The notes under the pieces: generated by a model
Told to the model about the DNA's origin: nothing
The model's database searches: none
Seen by the model: the letters and a program-made list of their open reading frames with translations, nothing else
Shown: positions 9,151 through 21,735 of the stretch, piece by piece
How the letters are laid out: each line of letters starts with the position of its first letter
Position numbering within the stretch: the first letter of the stretch is position 1
Assembly (NCBI RefSeq): GCF_042477335.2
Contig: NC_091262.1
Location: forward strand, 45,853,001-45,917,000
Direction: 5' to 3'
DNA: 64,000 nucleotides
DNA from: Ovis canadensis
Taxonomy: Eukaryota; Chordata; Mammalia; Artiodactyla; Bovidae
Program-made: the position numbers and the translations under genes

Positions 9151-11900
9151 AGAGAGCAAGTCAGAAAATTTCATCTTTCTTTGGGGTCTGAGAGCTACAT
9201 GCTCCAGCAGTGAGGCTCTCTGATGACAGGTTTGGCAGAGGGTGGCTAAACAGGGACCATTAAGGTTTCCCACCTTCATGCCAGGTCAGCCCCGACCAAC
9301 AAGTCTAGATCAGCACTATATTCTGATTTAAGATGGGCCAGTCTAAGACTAAGGAAGAGAACTGTTTGGCCAACCTGTAGTTTTCACTGTGCCAAGCTGC
9401 ACAGAAAAAAACTTGCCACCTCGTGGCTTGCCATTAAAAGCAGAGAAGATATTCTAATTGCTACTTCTATTCTAACTGTATCTATACACACTCCACACAC
9501 ACCCCCACACACAATTTTAGAAGCTATCTCAGAGTTTTGTGAGTAGATAAGAACATGGATACCACAATAAGAATTTATGTTTGGCTTCACAGATCAACTT
9601 GAGATAAAGGTTCAAAGTGATTTATGAAGAAGAAATGATAAATTGTTCAGTCAGTTGGGATGCTCTGAAGGAAAACAGTCTGCTTAGAGAGCCACGCTGA
9701 GGAGCTGGCACTTCCTTATCTCTTCACCTTATAATATGGAGACAGGCTGAAGAATAACTGGTCACTCTAGTTGTAAGAGCAAAGGAAAAAGGGAGAAGAC
9801 TGGAGTATGAAAGAAGAAAACAAAATACTAGTGCTTTTAATTAGCTCATAACTAAGAAAACAGTTACAACCAAAACACAGACCTATGGAGATGTCCATAA
9901 CAGGGTTTTTCATATGATGAGTATCTCATAAATCTTTATTATGGAGGCTGCGATGATGTTAATTTAGGTAGGAGTGTTATATTATTCTATTCACCACGAA
10001 GTAGCCATTTTTCAAATATTAATAACTTGACTCCTTTGGTTTAAAAAAGACCTCAAAATGACTTGGCTTCAGAGATGAATTTCTAGTTCAAAAGTCATTT
10101 CAGAAAACAAGCCACTCTTTCCAGAACAAATGGAGAGGGGTCTTCCTGCTGCTTGTTGTTTTTCCCTTCTTCTCTCACTCAGTATTTTCTCTGCTGCAGA
10201 GATCAAAGTAACTTCTTGGCCTCCCATTTTCATTTACCTTTCTTGAAAGAAACTCACATTCCTTCCTTACAGAGGGTAGCTGGCTTCAACTGAAATCCAA
10301 GCTTCCACTCCCCAAGAAGAATGATTTCCACAGGACTCCTTGGCTCCACAAAATTCTGAAATAGGAACTAAACTGGAGCTGGAATGGTCCCATATCTTCA
10401 TGTAAGATTCCCTTTTGTAATGGGAGAGAAATCATCTCATATTTGTTTTCACTATGTACGGGAAAACCTATTTAAAATGCTGCCGATTTTGGCAGACTGT
10501 ATCGCGTACATTTTCTGAATGGGAAGAAAAGCCCTCGGAGAGCCCGAGCCACGGTGACACTAGAGGGAGCTGCGACATCAAGATCCACGAGTCACCTGCA
10601 TGGAAACCGCAGCAAGAGAACAAAAACCAGGCTGGAGAAGGCCGAACCTCTGAACACGCTATCGGTCTCCTTACAGACACGTTCTTGGTTCCACGGAAGT
10701 GGCAATGCCTCGTTCATGCAGAGGGAAGGCTTCGCGTGGGGAGCACAAGCAGGAGGGGACGCCCATCCTGGGCACACTGACCTTTGCCTGCTTGCCCTCT
10801 CACAAGCTACTTCTCCCAAAGAAAGCCAGAAGAACATCAAAAAGGAGAGCCAGTCAGCTGATAGTTCCACACCCACCAACGTGGACAATACACTGTCACA
10901 AAAAAAGAGGCTTGGGGGAAACTACATGCTTGTTTGAGTTAATCAAGATGAGTGAGAACAGCGAAGGAGAGGAGAAAGACTGACTCTCATCAATTGAGCA
11001 TTCAAAAAAGTACATGACGGCTCCTCAAGGACTTCCTGTCTGGAGAACACGGCATCCTGAAGCACCAGGCCAGAGCCCCCAGATACAGTGGAAAAAATGC
11101 TTCCAGAATCAGAGCCAAGTTAATCTCTTCTGAGACTTTCTGAGACCTGAGTCAAAGCCCATAACCCTCACACAAGCCTGATCTTAGTGGGGAAACAGGG
11201 CTGACAATGGATTCCCCACACACAACCTGGGAAGTTTAATTCCAAACATTCATTTCAACGCAGGAGCTCATTTTCTGTGTTGCTCCTGGCAACTACTCTG
11301 CATACCGTTGAGGCAAACTTGCCTTTATAGAGCATTTATGTTTGCTATAATAATCTTAATCTAGCTAGATAGCTAACTTTAAAAAAGTAGACTGTGTGGG
11401 GCTTTGACTGTAAAGCCTCACTAAAAGCAGCTGGGACAGAGAAGACAAGGTTATGTGTCTAATGCTACTGACACTGTCAGAATGCCCACGATGCCCGGGA
11501 CCTGTAATGAAGGTGTACACTTTCCACCCTTTCAGTACTGATTCAGTTTAAGGCAATGAAGTAGGAAGATGGGGAGGGGGGATGATGGACATTTGGCAAA
11601 ACTGGATGGCTGTGGAATAAATCAGTTGTTGAATGGGGAGTGGTATTGTCAGCTCTTACTTACTCGACCCTTCCTCCCAAAGGCTCCCTGAAATGCTGGT
11701 GTTTGAGGGGTTTGCTCTCTTTTCTCATTGACACTCTCCCTTCAGGAAGCTCATGGCTTCAACCATCGTGATATACTGCTGACTTTCACATTTACATTTG
11801 CGATCCAAACTTATCTTTGAGCTTCGGACTTATTTATACAAAGGCCTACTTGATTTCTCTCCATATATGTCCCATCCTATAGATAGATGCCTTAAAGTCA
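9151..11900. other. Unique intronic sequence with a CpG-richer patch
   Basis: No repeat family or gene recognised. About 10490-10760 is richer in CpG than its surroundings and holds several overlapping short frames on both strands (up to 127 codons) without any motif I know. There is a purine-rich stretch near 9780-9840. Confidence 0.5.
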
Positions 11901-12660
11901 ACATAACCAAACCCGAACTTTTCCCCACCGAATTTCCTGTTCTAGTATGCCCACTTTTGGTGAATGGCCCTGTTATCTGCCCCAGCATCTAGATGAGTTA
12001 TCAAGTTCACTCTGGGTTTCTCCTCCATCCTCATTTCCTACATCTCTTTAATCACCAGCTTTGACTGATTTTGTTCCATATGCTTTCAAATTCTCCTCTT
12101 TTCTCCATCTCAATGGATACCATTATCAATTGCTGGTCTGCTACCAAAGATTTCCAACTGGTCTCCCTGACTCCCATGTGATTTCCCTCAAATATACCTT
12201 TTACGTAGCCACAAGAGCCATCTTTCAAAAAAAAATCAAATAAACTTCCTAAGGGTTCCCCATTATCTCCAGAGGATGAAGTCCTGGCCTGGCTTCCCTT
12301 GCGAGGCTTATTTCTCCCCCGTCTCCTACTTTTGCCACACTGAACTCCAGCCAGCACCCTAGTCCTACCCTCCAGGGCTCTCTCTGATTGAGGCGCCTCT
12401 TCTCCCCTCATCTGCCTGAGGGGTGTCCACCTATTTCTTTCTTTAAAGTTCTCACATGTGTCATGTGTGTCAAAGACAGAAAGTGCTAAATGCCGGAATC
12501 TCCTTTCTGTGCTTAGCTACACCTCATGTACATGTCTCTATTATTACAGCTGTCACATTGTTTGTCTGTCTTAAGAGCAGATATTTTTATCTTTAGGGCC
12601 CAGCACAGAGCCAGGCACCTAGTGCACGCTCAGTGTGGCTACACAAATACTGAGAACGGT
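11900..12660 (+). mobile_element. Probable old L2-type LINE remnants
   Basis: Pieces such as AAGAGCAGATATTTTTATC followed by GGGCCCAGCACAGAGCCAGGCAC (12570-12620) match the L2 3' region as I remember it. Upstream text on cytosine-rich protein-like segments (12240-12420) fits too. Strongly diverged, so the limits are uncertain. Confidence 0.5.
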
Positions 12661-12680
12661 GACATCTGACCTGGTGTAGC

Positions 12681-14147
12681 CATAAGGCTTATTTACTCAG
12701 AACAGCTAGAATATATGATTAGCTCTTATGAAACAGATGGAAGCTGGCAAGCTGATGGGGAGGGGGCAAGGGCAGACAAATCTGGGTAATAAATGCTCAC
12801 GACCTGACTACACAAATGAGTCATATCTGAACAATGGCGGCTGTCTGCTGAGTCCAGGCTGCCCTGGAGGCTCAGGGGTTTTGTGCTGTACAAACCCACA
12901 CAAAACAACACTGCTCTTTGTCATTCTGTTCAATTTTCTCTTTTCTCCAAAGGAAGCAATATGTATAAAATACAAGACTCTTCAAAAATATTCTACATTA
13001 GCTTTTATTTTTCAATTATGGGCCCAGTTGGCCTAGTGTGCCTTCAGCCGACTTCCACTTTATCAGCAGGGATTCCCATTTCCAGCTTGCTCTGCGCACT
13101 TTACAGGACCTCAGTGAACCTTAAGTGAGACAATGTTGTGGGGAATGAATGGCAGAGGGACAAAAATGATACATGCTGACGACTGCACACACACTATACC
13201 ATCTGTGCTATTCTGTCACATTACCCCAAAGCACAACGGCATATGGGAAAGGGCGAAGAATGAAAAGCTGCAAATTCTAAATTGATATTCATTATTTGGT
13301 ATGACCTCACTCTGAGAATACAGACTGATCACTGATAGATCTCAGTTCTTTGATCTGTCCAGAAGGAGTACGGCCTTACTTGCTGCTACAGAGCTAAGAC
13401 CATACATGCTCAATGCTGTTACAATCATATTCAAAATGGATTAAGTGTTTACTATATAAATACTGTCTGGGCCCCCAGGAATCAGAACTCCATGCTGTAG
13501 AAATCTGCTATGAGACCTGTCAGGTAGGCCAGGTATTTTACAGCTTGACTTGCTGTAAAAATGTTCACATGCCCACCCCCCCCACCCCAATATTTTGGAG
13601 TCTAGAAAAGAAATTCAAGAAGGCAACTGTATAGTATTTCACTATTTTACTTGTGATTTGTACTCACTGAATTCTTTTTATGCTCCCACTCAGCATATGG
13701 AGCAAAAGAAATTCATGTGTGTTCCTGAGCCCAGTAATTTAGGCTGACCAGGTGACACCCAGGATGATCACACTGGAGAAACTGAGGCACAAACCAGTTG
13801 AACAACCTGCTGAGGACCCAGATTAGGAATTCTATTAGTTTGAATCTCAATATATAATTCTCAGCTGTGTCCTCTCACTTCATTAATTAAAGCTGTGGCT
13901 CTTTTCCCACTAGACAGTTCATTTTGATTCTTGGTTTACCTGAGTACCCCCAAATCTCTCCTTTTGAAACCAATTTCCAGTAGAGACTTTAAGGCACTTC
14001 TGTATGCATTCAGCAGTGAAATATAGTGGACACTGACCTAGGGTGGCTACGAGTCTGTACAGCTGGCTGCTGATCAGTCGTTTTCTGGGAAGGTCCAACG
14101 TTGGGCACATTTGTGTTGCATTATGAAAATGAAATAATGGGCTTATT
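12681..14147. other. Intronic sequence without recognised gene
   Basis: No gene, and no repeat that I can place with confidence. A C-rich run lies at 13570-13588. Confidence 0.5.
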
Positions 14148-14162
14148 TTATGAAAATAAAAA

Positions 14163-14375
14163 TTGGGCTTCCCTTGTAGCTCACTCGGTAAAGAATCTGC
14201 CTGCAGTGTAGGAGACCCGGGTTCAGTCCCTGGGGTGGGAAGATACCTTGGAGGAGGAAATGGCAACCCACTCAAGTATGCTTGCCTGGAAAATCTCATG
14301 GACAGAGGAGCCTGGTGGGCTGCAGTCCATGGGGTTGTGAAGAATCGGGCACGACTGAGTGACTAACATTAACAC
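14163..14375 (+). mobile_element. Bov-tA SINE with 15-bp TSD
   Basis: tRNA-like head and BovA body. The TSD TTATGAAAATAAAAT (14148-14162) pairs with TTATGAAAATGAAAA/T (14376-14390) with one mismatch. Confidence 0.93.
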
Positions 14376-14390
14376 TTATGAAAATGAAAA

Positions 14391-15430
14391 TGGTTTCCTC
14401 TCTATAGTTGGTTCCTTGTCACTAAGCCAGCAATTAACTGCCTGATCCTATAGTCTGAACTAGTTGTAAATTCCTACCAATCCCCATTATTCCTATTAAT
14501 GCTTTTTCATTTACTGTCTTGCTTTCTCAGCAACCACCCCAATGAGATCAATGGAGACTCCAGAGTCAAAATGCAATAAAAGATGTTGGTCTCCACAGTT
14601 CACTTCTACTTTATTACAAGCTTTTAACAAGATTCTTGGCATAGCTGGAAGAAAAGAAGCTGCTCCACTGCTGTAATAGGGAAGTGAACACCTTCACTGA
14701 GCTTTCTGTGCTCTCTCTGTGAGAACAAAGACCAGGCCTACTTTAAAAAAAGAAGATACCTACTACTACAGAGTTGGAAGTGCTGGAAAAATAAGTCAGA
14801 AATGTATACTTTTGCTTACAAAAGATTTTCATTGCCTTCCTCAAAGTAATTTCATCCATTTCTCATGTGGTCTCACATAGCAGCATTTGTTATAAAATGA
14901 TCTCATAACAACAGTGAAAAAAGAATGTCCCATGGACACTGAGCCATAATTTTACCAACTGTCCACCCTGCTTCTAGGCAAAAAGCTGTCATTTGTCCAC
15001 TCAAGGATAACACGGAGGAACAGCAGGGCCAATCCACTGACTCAGGTATGATCTAATAGGACAAGTTCCATGTAGGAATGAAGAGGCAGCCTGCCATAAA
15101 AGTTGATGACGATATATAAAAGTAGTTGTTCCTCTCTGTTCTCAGGTTCTTCCTGTTTGGAACGATGAAGGCCTGCCCTTTGAAAGTCGATGAGTGTACT
15201 TTGAAGATTACGTGTTTGTTCAGTGGCTACCCAGATTCTTTGAAAGGTGGCAAAAGTAAAGTGGATTTTATTTAGAACAGGGAAGTTAAGGGCTGGAGGC
15301 CAGCCAACATGCAGCCACAGAGACAGACGGTCCAATCTACTGCATGGTGGCTCACCAAATGGTGATGAGGGGATAAAAGGAGACATGAATGACACAAACA
15401 GGAGCTGAAGGTTAAATACTGTCTAGGAAT
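14391..15430. other. Intronic sequence without recognised gene
   Basis: Nothing recognised. The 117-codon minus-strand frame at 15042-15395 shows no family motif. Confidence 0.5.
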
Positions 15431-15434
15431 CAAT

Positions 15435-16690
15435 GTGGTCTTTTCTTCACAAAAGCTCTTAAAAATGCACTGTGCTCACTGTCTCCTGAGCCTCTCTGTT
15501 CCACACTTCCCTAACTCACTGCATTTGATATCCACTTCCACTGCTACCAAGACTGTATTTTTTTTTTTTCTTTTGAGGTTTACCAAAGATTCAACTCCTG
15601 CCTTCTCCTTATATTGCTCAAACTTTCCTGAATCTTCAGCTCTGATCTGTGGGTTCTTGTCCTTTGCTATATCCCTTTCAAATTCTCCTGCTTTAGGTCA
15701 CTTAGCCGTGTGGGCCTTTTCCCAAAATGCAGACTCTACCACTACAATATCATACTTTCCCGGTTTGAACTAAATCAAGTTGATGAGAGCACTAGGTAAC
15801 CTTGACCTCTCTTCTGAGTACCAAACTCACATTTTTATCTGGCTACACGTTTTCTCTTGACCTGGCTGTCCCAGGGGCATACTACACAGAGAGCTCATCT
15901 TTCTGGCTTTTCTGATTCATATTTCAGTTAACGGCATTAGCATCCTCGTGGGGTTGCTCCTTCGTGAAATCTTGGCATCAGTGCCCTCATCCTACACCAG
16001 ACATCCTACACCATCCTACCAGGCACTCACCAGAGATGGCCAACTGCCTGCCTCGGCTCCTTCACCACCTGTCCCTTTTTTGGATGGCCTTATTGCAAGG
16101 TCTCATCATCACTTGCCTGGACTGTTGCAGTAGCATAATGACTGGCTCCCCTGCTTCCAATGCTTCTGAACTTTTCCACCACAGTTTATTTTTAAAACCA
16201 TTCATCTCTAAAATCATTAATCTTATGTTATCTCTCTGTTTAAAAATCCTTAATGGTTTCCCACAAAACACAAAATAAAGGCTGACCTCTTAAGCTCATC
16301 AATCTAAGTCTCTAAATTTGGTACCAAATCTTCCCAGCTCCATTTCCCACTATTCTCTCCATATACTGTATTTAACCCTAAGAATAATGTGAAGCAGACC
16401 CTAGAGGCCCTTTTTTTATTGGCCCTGAGATTTAACAATGTTAAAATGACTTCTTTCATTTATTAATCTTTATCTTTACATCTTCACACCACTCTTAACC
16501 TTTACTATAATGTCTTATTTAAAAGTTACTTATGCCTTTGTCTTTCCCACTGGAATACATGCTCTTTGAGGGCAAGGCTTTTGCCTAATTCATGTGTATT
16601 TCTGTAAACGCATGCAGATATTACAATGTTTTATACAGTCAATGTTTGCCGAAAGGTCAAGAAATATTTATTGAATGCCCACTATGTATG
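15435..16690 (+). mobile_element. Probable old L2-type LINE remnants
   Basis: Recurring pieces typical of diverged L2 appear: CTGGACTGTTGCAGTAGC (16117), AATCCTTAATGGTTTCCCAC (16245), and near 16550-16600 GGAATACATGCTCTTTGAGGG. The fragments are not contiguous. Confidence 0.5.
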
Positions 16691-16853
16691 CAACATTATA
16701 TTAGTATATAATGCTGTCTAATGCTAAGGATATTAGATTAATAATATAATAAAGATATGTGGATTCACAAGCCATGTTCCCTGCCGCAAGGAAGCTCAAG
16801 TATACCAGTGGGGAGGGGAGGCATGTTACTTTAATTGGGTAATGGTAGTATTG

Positions 16854-17063
16854 AATGGGCTTCTCAGGTGGCACGAGTGGCAAAGAAACTGCCTGCAAAT
16901 GTAGGCAACATAAGAGATGCAGGTTCAATCCCTGGGTAGGGAAGATCCCCTGGAGGAGGGCATAGCAACCCACTCCAGTATTCTTGCCTGGAGAATCCCA
17001 TGGACAGAGGAACCATAGGGTTGCAAAGAGACATGCCTGAAGTGACTTAGCATAGCACAGCAC
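16854..17063 (+). mobile_element. Bov-tA SINE
   Basis: tRNA-like head (GGTTCAATCC at 16922) plus BovA body with a short internal deletion near 17010. AGTATTG and AGTACTG flank it as a weak TSD. Confidence 0.88.
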
Positions 17064-17216
17064 AGTACTGTAGAACTGTAGCATGATAGAACAGTGGTAG
17101 AGAAATCCACTGTGTATAGAGTGGCTATGCAGAGAGGAGCCATCAACATATTCTCAGAAGATCAGAGAAAAAAAACTCACAGAGCTGGATTCTTTAAGAA
17201 AACATAGGAGTTTTCT

Positions 17217-17414
17217 GGGCTCCCCCAGTGGCTCAGATGGTAAAGAGTCTGTCTGCAATGTAGGAGATGCAGGTTCGATCCCTGGCTTGGGAAGATCCCC
17301 TGGGGAAAGGAATGGCTACCCACTCCAGTATTCTCGCCTGGAGAATTCCATGGACAGAGGAGCCTGGTGAGTTACAGTCAATGGGGTGGCAAAGAGCAGG
17401 ACATGATTGAATGG
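17217..17414 (+). mobile_element. Bov-tA SINE with 10-bp TSD
   Basis: tRNA-like head with B box GGTTCGATCC and BovA body. The perfect TSD GGAGTTTTCT is at 17207-17216 and 17415-17424. Confidence 0.94.
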
Positions 17415-17454
17415 GGAGTTTTCTAGGTACATGAGAAGGGAGTGGTGGAATGAG

Positions 17455-17710
17455 TAGCTACCATTTACTGAAAGCTTACTTTGTGTCAAATGATGCTCTG
17501 AGTACTATATACATCTCCAGGTACAACTGACTCTTGTGATTTTTCACAGCGGCTTTAGGGAGAATGCAGTATTTTCTCCATTTTACAAATAAAGACAATG
17601 GGCTTAGAAAAGGCGAGTAACTGGGCCAAGGTAACACAGCTCATAAAATAGCCAAAGTACAAATTTAAACACAAGTCTTTCTGACAACAATCTAAATTCT
17701 TAACCGCTGT
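17455..17710 (-). mobile_element. MIR SINE remnant
   Basis: Antisense MIR core pattern: CTCCATTTTACAAATAAAGAC, then GAGTAACTGGGCCAAGGTAACACAGCTC near 17610-17640. Old and diverged. Confidence 0.65.
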
Positions 17711-17734
17711 AACAACAGTCCTGAAATTTTGTGG

Positions 17735-17875
17735 AGGGACCACCTGAAGGTGCTTGCTAACAGTGTAGCTGCCCAGGCCTCACTTCTAGAAATGCTGATT
17801 CTGTAGGTGTGAGATGGGATCAAAGTAAGCACATTTTTAATGAGGATCCCACAGGTGATTCTGAAATAGGTTACC
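17735..17875 (+). mobile_element. MER5-like hAT MITE remnant
   Basis: Contains the MER5-style order ACCACCTG... GCTAACAG ... CAGGCCTCACTTCTAGAAATGC ... CTGATTCTGTAGG ... CACAGGTGATTCTG. The termini are eroded. Confidence 0.6.
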
Positions 17876-18510
17876 TGTACAGACAATGCTCTTCCCAGAA
17901 GAGCAGTCCAAAGAGAGGAACTAATGAGTGCAAAGTTGGGTAGCATGAAGCAGGAGTTAGTTATAATTTGTGTTCAGAGGATGAGACTACAGAGATAATA
18001 AGTAAGGACACCTGTGACTTCAAGAAGCTCACTATCAAATAATCCATAATCTTCAATTCCCTAGTTTTTTCACTGAAAAGACATTATGACATCATTTTTT
18101 AAATAAAATAAAAACTGTCCATAATCATTACTACTCTAACACAGAAATCATTTGTATATTACCATTTTGTAGGTCAATTCTTTTTTTAAGTTATGGTTAC
18201 AGTATTTGGTATTCTGCTATTTTAATGTGACAATCAATGTAAAAAAATGTTTTCCATGATTTTAAATAATCTTTATAATAACATTTTTAATAGCTGAAAA
18301 CATTTCATTGGGCTAATATACCATAATTTATTACATTGTTTCCTTAATATCAGGCACTTGGTTTGTTTCCAGTTTTTGGCAATACTAAAATTCTGAAGGA
18401 TTGTTACACTTAGTAGCTTTCTCTCATAATTTTAAGGAAAGATGTTTATGACTTTGAAGGAATGAGAAAGAAAATATCTAAGTGCAGAGCCTATTAAAAT
18501 ATGCTCAGGC

Positions 18511-18787
18511 TAGGAGAAGGCAATGGTACCCCACTCCAGTACTCTTGCCTGGAAAATCCCATGGATGGAGGAGCCTGGTGGGCAACAGTCCATGGGATTG
18601 CTAAGAGTCGGAGATGACTGAGCGACTTCACTTTGACTTTTCACTTTCATGCATTGGAGAAGGAAATGGCAACCCACTCCAGTGTTCTTGCCTGGAGAAT
18701 CCCAGGGACGGCAGAGCCTGGTGGACTGCCATCTATGGGGTCACACAGAGTCGGACACGACTGAAGCGACTTAGTAGTAGTAGTAGT
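18511..18787 (+). mobile_element. BovA2 dimeric SINE
   Basis: Two BovA monomers separated by the ACTTTTCACTTTC linker, ending in a (TAG)n run. The flanks are AT-rich and no clear TSD was found. Confidence 0.92.
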
Positions 18788-20712
18788 GCCTAATATTAAT
18801 GAAGAATAATAGTGAATGACCAAAAGAATGTTGAGAAATAATTTTCCATTATTGTTAACAACACTAACGCATTATTATATTATATTTTATATAACGTTAT
18901 AATTTACAAAAACAGTGTCATTACATAAACACATATACCTGTAACAATCTCATGAGGTAGGCAGGGCAGTGAAAATCAAGAAAGGTTATATGACTTGCTT
19001 GGGTATACACAATGACGGATAGAGAATCTGGACTCACATTAGCTGACTGTTTTCCTTTATTCGATGTTGTGATGTCTTTTAGTTTAAGACCAAGGAAAAT
19101 CATAAAGATAGTCACACTGAATGAAAAACAGAATAAAGCCATGAACTGAACTGTGTCTTCTTAAGACTCACATGTTAAAGCCCCAACAGCCAATGTGACA
19201 CTCTCTCCCCCACCCTCCCAAGTGCAGACATAGGACCCAGCAACACGCCAGGAAGAGAGTCTTCCTTTCCAATCTCCCAACCTAGGAGAAAACACATCCA
19301 GTCTATGGTATTTTATTATGGTGGCCTGAGCAGACTAAGACTTTGTTGCTGAGAAGTAGGGTACTGCTGTAAACAGTACCCCAAAACACAGAAAGAAGTG
19401 GCTTTGGAATTGGGTAGAAGCTGAAAGAGTTTTAAAAGCCATGATAGAAAAAGCCTAGAAATGTATGAACAGACTGTTGCTAGAAATATGGACATTAAGG
19501 GCGATTCTGGTGAGGTCTCAGAAATGAGGAACATTTATTAGAAACTAGGAAAAAAGGTGAGATTTCTTAAAAAATGGCAAAGAACTTGGCTAAACTCTGT
19601 TCCAGCATTTTGTTAAGGCAGAACTTGTGAGCAATGGAACTGAGTATTTAGCTGAGAGACAAAGTATTAAAGGAACAACCTGCTGTCCTTTGACTGCTTA
19701 CAGTGAAGCGCAGAGGGAGAAAGAGTTGAGGCAGGAACTGTTAGGCAACAAGGAACCAGAACTTGAAGATTTAGAAAACTCACAGCCTACCCACACCACA
19801 AAAAATGAGAAAACTTGTTCTAAAGAGAATATTAAGGGTGTCGCAGAACAGCCATGTGATAAGGAGACAGACTGTGACTCGTGGACTTAATCAGCCATCT
19901 CAGCAGAAGCCAGAAATAGAGATGGGGTTACACCGGCAAAGTACTGTCAGTTTGAACTAAAGGGACAGAGAAAGCTGGGTGGAATGAAGGAAGGCTAATG
20001 GATTCTCCAGGAATGGATCATAAAGCTACTCAGCTGTGAGCACGCACTGTTCTTTAAGGAGATGGAAGAATGACCCTGAAAAAGTGTTGCAGGGATCACC
20101 ACAGGGCTGCTACTCCCACCGCAGGCCCAGAAGCAAGGCTGGTTCCTGCTTGGTTTTGAAGGGCCAGGCTGCCTCTTCAGATTGGGAAGGCCAGGACGAA
20201 CCTGCCCAGTGCCTCACGGGTAGGCTGCCCTGGCAGTCATGTGGGTGGGTCCTTACAAAGACCCAAAGGATCAGGGTCCCCAGCAGAGACACAGGTGATT
20301 CTGTCACCTCAGTGGGCCTGAAAGACAGAGTACTGAGTCCAAGAGGATTGTTCTGGAGCCTTAATATCTAATGGAATTTGTCTTGCAAGATTTTAGACTT
20401 GCTGGAACCCATCATCCCCTCCTTCTGATTTCTCCCTTTTAGAATGGGACAGTCTATCCCATGCTTGCCCACCACTGTATTCTGGGAGCATATAACTTGA
20501 CTAGTTTCATAGGTTTATAGTTGGGGAGGCAATTTGCCTCAGGATTTATCAGACCTTGAGTTTTACACGTATCTAATTTCTATGATATTTAGATGAGACT
20601 TTGGACTTTAGAGTTGATGCTAGAATGAGTTACCTACAGGGCTGTTAGGATGGATTGAACATATTTTGCATGTGATAAGAACATGAATTTTTTTGGGGGT
20701 CAGGGGCAGAAT

Positions 20713-21279
20713 GCTATAGACTGAATCAAGAACCTTCAAATTCATATGTTGATGTGTTAACCTCCAGTGTTAACTGTATTTGGAGATAGGACCTGTAAAG
20801 AGGTAATTAGGGTTAACTGAGAGTAAAAGGGTGGGGCCTTGATATGGATTAGTGTCCTTATAAGAAGAGACACGGGTGGCCCTAGTGGTAAAGAACCTGT
20901 CTACCAATGCAGGAGACATAAGAGATGTGGGTTTGATCCCTGGTCAGGAAGATCCCTTGGAGGAGGACACAGCAGGAGAGTCCCATGGACAAAGGAGCCT
21001 GGTGGGCTACAGTCCACAGGGTCAGAGTTGGACATGACTGAAGCGACTTAGCACACACAAGAAGGGACACTAAAGAGCTCCAATCCCCTGAGCCATGTGA
21101 GGAGTTGGAAAGAAGGCAGCCATCTGCAAGGCAGAAAGAGAGCCCTCACTAGAAACTAAATCAGCTGGAATCTTGATCTTGGACTTTCCGGCATTCACAA
21201 CTGTGAGAAAATAAATTTATGTTGGTTAAGTCATCCATTCTTAATATTTTGTTATGGCAGCCTGAGCAAACTAAGACAA
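20713..21279 (+). repeat. 3' LTR of the MaLR element
   Basis: Starts after the polypurine-like GGGGGTCAGGGGCAGAA and ends ...AGCAAACTAAGACA. It contains an AATAAA at 21211-21216 that would act on the plus strand. It is interrupted by a Bov-tA SINE at 20874-21058. Confidence 0.78.
20874..21058 (+). mobile_element. Bov-tA SINE nested in the MaLR LTR
   Basis: tRNA-like head and BovA body. The TSD is AAGAAGAGACAC (20862-20873) against AAGAAGGGACAC (21059-21070), 11 of 12. Confidence 0.92.
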
Positions 21280-21323
21280 CACCCAAAGTTAAGATCTTAA
21301 TACTCTGTCACCACAGTGGACTT

Positions 21324-21357
21324 GGTATTTAAGGAGCAGTGGTATTTAAGGAGCAGT
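21324..21357. repeat. Exact 17-bp tandem duplication
   Basis: GGTATTTAAGGAGCAGT occurs twice head to tail, at 21324-21340 and 21341-21357, without mismatch. Confidence 0.97.
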
Positions 21358-21435
21358 ATCCTTTGACTTTCAAATTATTAAATTCCAGCACCAACTTCCT
21401 TTTGTAACATTTAAAAAGACCTTTTAGTCTCTTTA

Positions 21436-21735
21436 ACAGACATAGAGAACAGACTTGCAGTTGTGGGGGGGTAGTGTATAGGGGTGGAGTGGGGGAGGGA
21501 CAGACTGGGAGTTTGGGGTTAGTAGATGCAAAGTATTACATATGGAATGGATGGACAACAAGGTCCTACTATATAGCGCAGGGAACTATATTCAAAATCC
21601 TGGGATAAACCACAGCAGAAAACAATATTAAAAAATGTATACATACGTATAACTGAGTCATCTTGCTGTATAGCAGGAATTAACACATTGTAAATCAACT
21701 ATACATCAATTAAAAAAGAGAGAGAGAGAGTTATA
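21436..21735 (+). mobile_element. L1 3' UTR fragment
   Basis: Typical cetartiodactyl L1 3' end: a G-rich tract (21461-21500), TCCTACTATATAGCGCAGGG, and AAATCAACTATACATCAAT before an A/GA-rich tail at 21710-21731. Confidence 0.85.

Larger units (their letters stand above)
19144..21279 (+). mobile_element. MaLR (MST/THE1-like) LTR element with both LTRs
   Basis: An internally deleted 5' LTR at about 19144-19341 ends CCAGTCTATGGTATTTTATTATGG then a CAGACTAAGA terminus. It is followed by internal sequence (19342-20712) carrying MaLR-type text such as GATTCTGGTGAGGTCTCAGA and GCAATTTGCCTCAGGAT, and then by the 3' LTR at about 20713-21279 with AACTGTGAGAAAATAAATTT and the matching GTTATGGCAGCCTGAGCAAACTAAGA end. 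These elements are non-autonomous relatives of ERVL. No env-like frame is present and the internal frames are short and broken. Confidence 0.82.

Noticed and set aside
19627..19890. 87-codon plus-strand frame as a retroviral or host protein
   Set aside because: It lies in MaLR internal sequence, which is non-autonomous and decayed. The frame is short and shows no complete domain.
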